This document shows positions 62,801 to 64,000 of a stretch of DNA of 64,000 bases, in pieces. Origin of the DNA: Strongylocentrotus purpuratus. Its lineage: Eukaryota; Echinodermata; Echinoidea; Camarodonta; Strongylocentrotidae. A program made the position numbers and the translations under genes. Below the pieces are notes generated by a model, which was not told where the DNA came from, did no database searches, and saw only the letters and a program-made list of their open reading frames with translations. Each line of letters starts with the position of its first letter. Position 1 is the first letter of the stretch. The stretch lies in NCBI RefSeq assembly GCF_000002235.5, contig NW_022145540.1, positions 182,501-246,500 of the forward strand. The letters are read 5' to 3'.

Positions 62801-63410
62801 AAAGGGAAAAAAAATTGAGACATTCTAAAATAGAATTTTATGATGTCACAGCTTCGGTACTCTATAGACAGTACCAAGTAGAATCACTTCACAGAAAACA
62901 GTAGATGGGACCAGAGGGTTCTCTAAATACTGGGCAGTGTGTAGTCAAGAACTAGGATCACAAGTCTAAGACAAGATGCGAAAATTTAGGTAGTCTCACT
63001 TTCCAGGGTCAAAGATAAGAGACATAAAAAACCTGAAGCCAATATGTGTTCTGTTAAATCACTGATAATTGATTGTACAAACTGGTTCTATTAGACTATT
63101 TTTAACTCAAGGTGGTTTTCATACAGTTGGATATTTAAATCTTTGTTTCATTTTAACTGATTATAATGTTACAAATATTTGATGCTCAAAACATATCACT
63201 TTGAAAAAAAAGAAGACTGTTGAATATCGAAATTAACTTGATGATGTATATTGATTGGAGAACATAACATGATATCAACTTTGTCTCTTTCTCTCCCCCC
63301 CCCCCCCCCTCTTCCTTTTGTCCTCACAGGGTACTGGAGATATAACAGGGGGATGTCGTTGCCGCGTCAATGGGCAGCCGTGTCATCCAAACTGTCATAA
63401 TTGTCATTGA
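47701..63410 (+). CDS. RBCK1: SHARPIN/HOIL-1 composite: PH-LTM-UBL-NZF-RBR ubiquitin ligase
   Basis: Predicted subunit of LUBAC, the linear ubiquitin assembly complex feeding NF-kappaB signalling. 13 exons join in phase to 752 residues (human RBCK1 about 510). Order: SHARPIN-like PH domain (about 50-138, ending [12 protein letters not shown]), Gly/Lys linker, LTM helices (about 199-235), UBL (about 246-330, [15 protein letters not shown]), Ser-rich linker, NZF (Cys439, 442, 453, 456), RING1 (Cys524, Cys527, Cys542, His544, Cys547, Cys550), IBR (Cys613-Cys653), RING2 with catalytic Cys702 in GGCDWIKC (equivalent to human HOIL-1 Cys460), and the C-terminal cluster [20 protein letters not shown]. 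The start is the first ATG after an in-frame stop. The PH domain is known from SHARPIN, not vertebrate RBCK1, so this looks like the undivided ancestral gene. Confidence 0.95.
48396..48588 (+). CDS. RBCK1: LUBAC-like gene exon 2 (PH C-terminal half)
   Basis: Acceptor gcatttcag, donor gtcagt. It encodes residues 76-139; [20 protein letters not shown] and VNVQG match the SHARPIN pattern of strand, helix and VxGATVEG. Confidence 0.9.
48666..48843. mobile_element. MITE with TACAGTxAAxCCTG ends (copy B), intron 2
   Basis: Ends TACTGTGAAACCTG and CAGGTTTGACTGCA; internal ATAAAGACCACCC and GGTGGTCTTTAT. Confidence 0.8.
49167..49313. mobile_element. MITE with TACAGTxAAxCCTG ends (copy C), intron 2
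   Basis: Right end AGGTTTGACTGTA is intact, left end TACCAGTCTATAGAGCCTG is degraded; internal AGGCCACC and GTGGTCAC motifs. Confidence 0.7.
50188..50358 (+). CDS. RBCK1: LUBAC-like gene exon 3 (linker)
   Basis: Acceptor cttcctccag, donor gtaagt. [20 protein letters not shown] followed by a six-glycine run and a Lys-rich patch. It matches the position of the low-complexity linker after the SHARPIN PH domain. Confidence 0.82.
50797..50839. repeat. (AT)n microsatellite
   Basis: AT dinucleotide run in intron 3, followed by a C run at 50851. Confidence 0.95.
51688..51838 (+). CDS. RBCK1: LUBAC-like gene exon 4 (LTM helices)
   Basis: Encodes [20 protein letters not shown] and [16 protein letters not shown], resembling the LUBAC-tethering motif of HOIL-1 and SHARPIN. 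The donor gttagt at 51839 keeps phase 2 with exon 5. An internal donor, gtacta at 51808, is phase 1. Confidence 0.88.
51965..52098 (+). pseudogene. Duplicated UBL exon remnant, or alternative terminal exon
   Basis: 51979-52040 copies part of exon 5 (53230-53290) with only a handful of differences and keeps the frame [20 protein letters not shown]. The similarity ends before the donor site, so it cannot splice onward as exon 5 does. An AG at 51963-51964 (ttttttaaag) could join it in frame to the alternative donor at 51808 and read to a stop at 52096-52098. That would make a short PH-LTM protein; this isoform is speculation. Confidence 0.75.
52393..52767. mobile_element. Intact 367-bp TTAA-flanked MITE, intron 4
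   Basis: AGGTAAAGACCAGT at 52397 and its complement ending at 52763, with TTAA on both sides (52393-52396 and 52764-52767). It is the uninterrupted form of the element split at 352-8054. The insertion point of the 7.3-kb element corresponds to the TA in CTACTAATTC (complement of about 52629-52638). Confidence 0.9.
52816..53093. mobile_element. TTGTATTGCCCTTT MITE, copy 1, intron 4
   Basis: GATGTTGTATTGCCCTTTAG at the left and AAAGGGCAATACAATT at the right are inverted, with AGGC/GCCT outermost. A second copy is at 55650-55895. Confidence 0.8.
53205..53298 (+). CDS. RBCK1: LUBAC-like gene exon 5 (UBL first half)
   Basis: Acceptor ctcatttgcag, donor gtgagt. Encodes [20 protein letters not shown] and [11 protein letters not shown], the beta-hairpin and helix start of the UBL. 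Confidence 0.93.
53859..54105 (+). CDS. RBCK1: LUBAC-like gene exon 6 (UBL second half)
   Basis: Acceptor acttacag, donor gtaatc. [20 protein letters not shown] and [11 protein letters not shown] are the conserved UBL end shared by HOIL-1 and SHARPIN. Confidence 0.95.
54253..55096. mobile_element. ~840-bp TIR element, intron 6
   Basis: AGGCCAAC...TTTGGTTGTCCTTGA at the left and TCGAGGACAACCAAA...GGCCTTA at the right are inverted, with GGGCGG motifs inside both ends. The interior is poly-T/poly-A and AT repeats. Confidence 0.7.
55360..55580 (+). CDS. RBCK1: LUBAC-like gene exon 7 (Ser-rich linker)
   Basis: Follows a long poly-T acceptor; donor gtgagt. Encodes [20 protein letters not shown] and a Ser/Pro-rich stretch, without a recognised domain; phase fits both neighbours. 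Confidence 0.85.
55650..55895. mobile_element. TTGTATTGCCCTTT MITE, copy 2, intron 7
   Basis: Same inverted ends and GGGTCGGxCGG motif as 52816-53093, outermost AAGGCC/AAGCCTAA. Confidence 0.8.
56148..57345. repeat. 140-bp tandem array with DR1-like motifs, intron 7
   Basis: About seven units with a constant 140-bp period: the (A/T)xGTCAA at each unit end starts at 56474, 56614, 56754, 56894, 57034 and 57174. A unit includes CATAGCTCATTAAATATGCG, TTTCCGATCCATAACTTTAG and ATGAAGGTTCATGGTATCAA. The head (56148-56220) has GACGAAGTCAGAGGGGATAT and CCGTCCGTCTGTGCG. The tail has CTGCGAGGGGATGCTACG (57320). Confidence 0.93.
57851..58030 (+). CDS. RBCK1: LUBAC-like gene exon 8 (NZF)
   Basis: Acceptor tttgcttag, donor gtgagc. 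[20 protein letters not shown] is a Npl4-type zinc finger, expected to bind ubiquitin; ARPEAYSVP follows as in HOIL-1. It begins the RBR-linker helix, [19 protein letters not shown]. Confidence 0.95.
58346..58501. mobile_element. MITE with TACAGTCAAACCTG ends (copy D), intron 8
   Basis: TACAGTCAAACCTG and CAGGTTTGACTTTA ends; internal CGACCGCCCAAGGG and GGTGGTCACTAAAGC. Confidence 0.85.
58550..58915. repeat. Dispersed repeat fragments with AGCGC motifs
   Basis: ATACTGCGCTTTTCCCAGAG...CAAAGCGCTTACAAG at 58561 and TTTTTATAGAGCGCAGAAAC at 58878 resemble fragments at 62195-62250 and 63745-63790; low-copy evidence only. Confidence 0.4.
59227..59387 (+). CDS. RBCK1: LUBAC-like gene exon 9 (RING1 start)
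   Basis: Acceptor ctacacacag, donor gtaaga. [20 protein letters not shown] and [12 protein letters not shown] supply the first RING1 zinc ligands. Confidence 0.95.
59572..59888. mobile_element. Palindromic MITE, intron 9
   Basis: The left arm AGGGGGTGTTCCACAAGATC...CTAAGTTGGAC and the complement of the right arm (GGGGGGTGTTTCACAAAGATC...CTAAGTTGGAC) match over about 65 bp with few differences. Confidence 0.85.
60155..60266 (+). CDS. RBCK1: LUBAC-like gene exon 10 (RING1 end)
   Basis: Acceptor ttgtaacag, donor gtgagt. [20 protein letters not shown] and [14 protein letters not shown] complete RING1. Confidence 0.95.
60871..61149 (+). CDS. RBCK1: LUBAC-like gene exon 11 (IBR)
   Basis: Acceptor gttgtcacag, donor gtgatg. 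The IBR zinc ligands are Cys613, 618, 633, 636, 641, 644, His648 and Cys653; [20 protein letters not shown] is the conserved helix after IBR. Confidence 0.96.
62000..62143 (+). CDS. RBCK1: LUBAC-like gene exon 12 (RING2, catalytic Cys)
   Basis: Acceptor ttatcgtag, donor gtaagt. [20 protein letters not shown] carries the catalytic Cys702, 13 residues after the first RING2 Cys as in HHARI and HOIL-1; then [20 protein letters not shown]. Confidence 0.97.
63330..63410 (+). CDS. RBCK1: LUBAC-like gene exon 13 (C-terminal zinc cluster)
   Basis: Acceptor tcctcacag. [20 protein letters not shown] then NCHNCH and TGA; nearly the same as the C-terminus of HOIL-1. Confidence 0.97.
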   Translation, partial: GTGDITGGCRCRVNGQPCHPNCHNCH

Positions 63411-64000
63411 TACTGTATTAATATTCAAGAAAGCGGATTGAGGGACATTCCTGTACAATTAAAATCAGCCTAAATATTGATGTGTACATTATCTGAAATG
63501 TTTATTTTTTTTAACTGCTAGACGTTAGATGGACGCAAGCTATAATCTCAAGATGGTGTTGAATCATGCACATTTTTAGATGGACACATGCTACAGTCTC
63601 CTCAAGACAAAAGCCTTTGTGTTCATGTAGTAATTGCCATATGCCCTCACAGTGACCATATGGTAGGAATACTACCCAGGAAGTGGAGATGTTGCGCATT
63701 CTGCTTGAAAGAATCTGATGGCTGGGGCAATGATATCTGTGAAGCGTTTAGAGACAGTATTTTGTATTAAGCACTATATAAATCCAGATTATTATTATTA
63801 TTATTATATTGAATAATTTGAAATCATATAGGCCAAATCACTAACTTCAACAATAGATAGGTGATAGATAGGTGAGAGCTAGACTTGATCGCTTTTAAAG
63901 CTTTGAATGGAATTGAACATCCAAATAGACACTTGTTCAATTTTTTGTTTGGTATCCATTTCCGATAGATTTTCACGTAAGTCATCTGCTATTCTGTCTT
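63411..64000 (+). other. 3' UTR / downstream DNA of the LUBAC-like gene
   Basis: Non-coding. It contains a repeat-like tail, GTGAAGCGTTTAGAGACAGT...AAGCACTATATAAATCCAGA, with a (TTA)n run (63735-63808), the type of 3' end seen in many animal SINE and LINE copies. No clear AATAAA was assigned. Confidence 0.45.

Overview
This is a 64-kb piece of an animal nuclear genome. It has intron-rich, conserved metazoan genes in a large excess of AT-rich, transposon-rich DNA with frequent poly-G/poly-C runs and TACATGTA-type palindromes. The repeat style (arrays with TGACCTTTGACC motifs, GTCCGTCC blocks, abundant GGATCCGCGCC fragments) and the divergence of the proteins from vertebrate orthologues suggest a marine invertebrate deuterostome, most likely an echinoderm such as a sea urchin. 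That assignment is inference; I could not search a database.

Three protein-coding genes can be supported. (1) PFDN4, prefoldin subunit 4, + strand, 16105-20463, four exons; its last intron has the AT-AC ends and branch motif of a U12-type intron. (2) MAF1, repressor of RNA polymerase III, - strand, 31411 down to 27031, five coding exons, with an apparent one-base frameshift in exon 4 and a possible extra 3' exon near 25.2 kb. (3) A LUBAC-subunit gene, + strand, 47701-63410, 13 exons, 752 residues. It joins a SHARPIN-like N-terminal PH domain to the complete HOIL-1/RBCK1 order (LTM helix pair, UBL, NZF, RING1-IBR-RING2, C-terminal Cys/His cluster). It therefore looks like the undivided ancestor of vertebrate SHARPIN and RBCK1. 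Its divergent neighbour is MAF1, the same head-to-head pair as human MAF1/SHARPIN.

Layout: 352-8054 is a pair of nested DNA transposons whose exact empty-site copy occurs at 52397-52763; 8.6-9.6 kb is a ~150-bp tandem array; 9.6-16.1 kb is gene-poor with small TIR elements; 16.1-21.9 kb is PFDN4; 21.9-27.0 kb is the tail-to-tail spacer; 27.0-31.4 kb is MAF1; 31.4-47.7 kb is the divergent intergenic region, filled with repeats (polypurine tandem repeats, a tRNA-derived SINE, a hAT-like element with an 8-bp target duplication, a fold-back element, a LINE 3' end); 47.7-63.4 kb is the SHARPIN/HOIL-1-like gene, whose introns hold at least eight repeat elements and a second tandem array of exactly 140-bp period.

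The genes do not form an operon. PFDN4 acts in cytosolic chaperoning of actin and tubulin, MAF1 in nuclear repression of Pol III, and the LUBAC-like protein in ubiquitin/NF-kappaB signalling. Exon borders below were placed by eye from splice consensus, reading-phase continuity and similarity to known family sequences; UTR limits are tentative.
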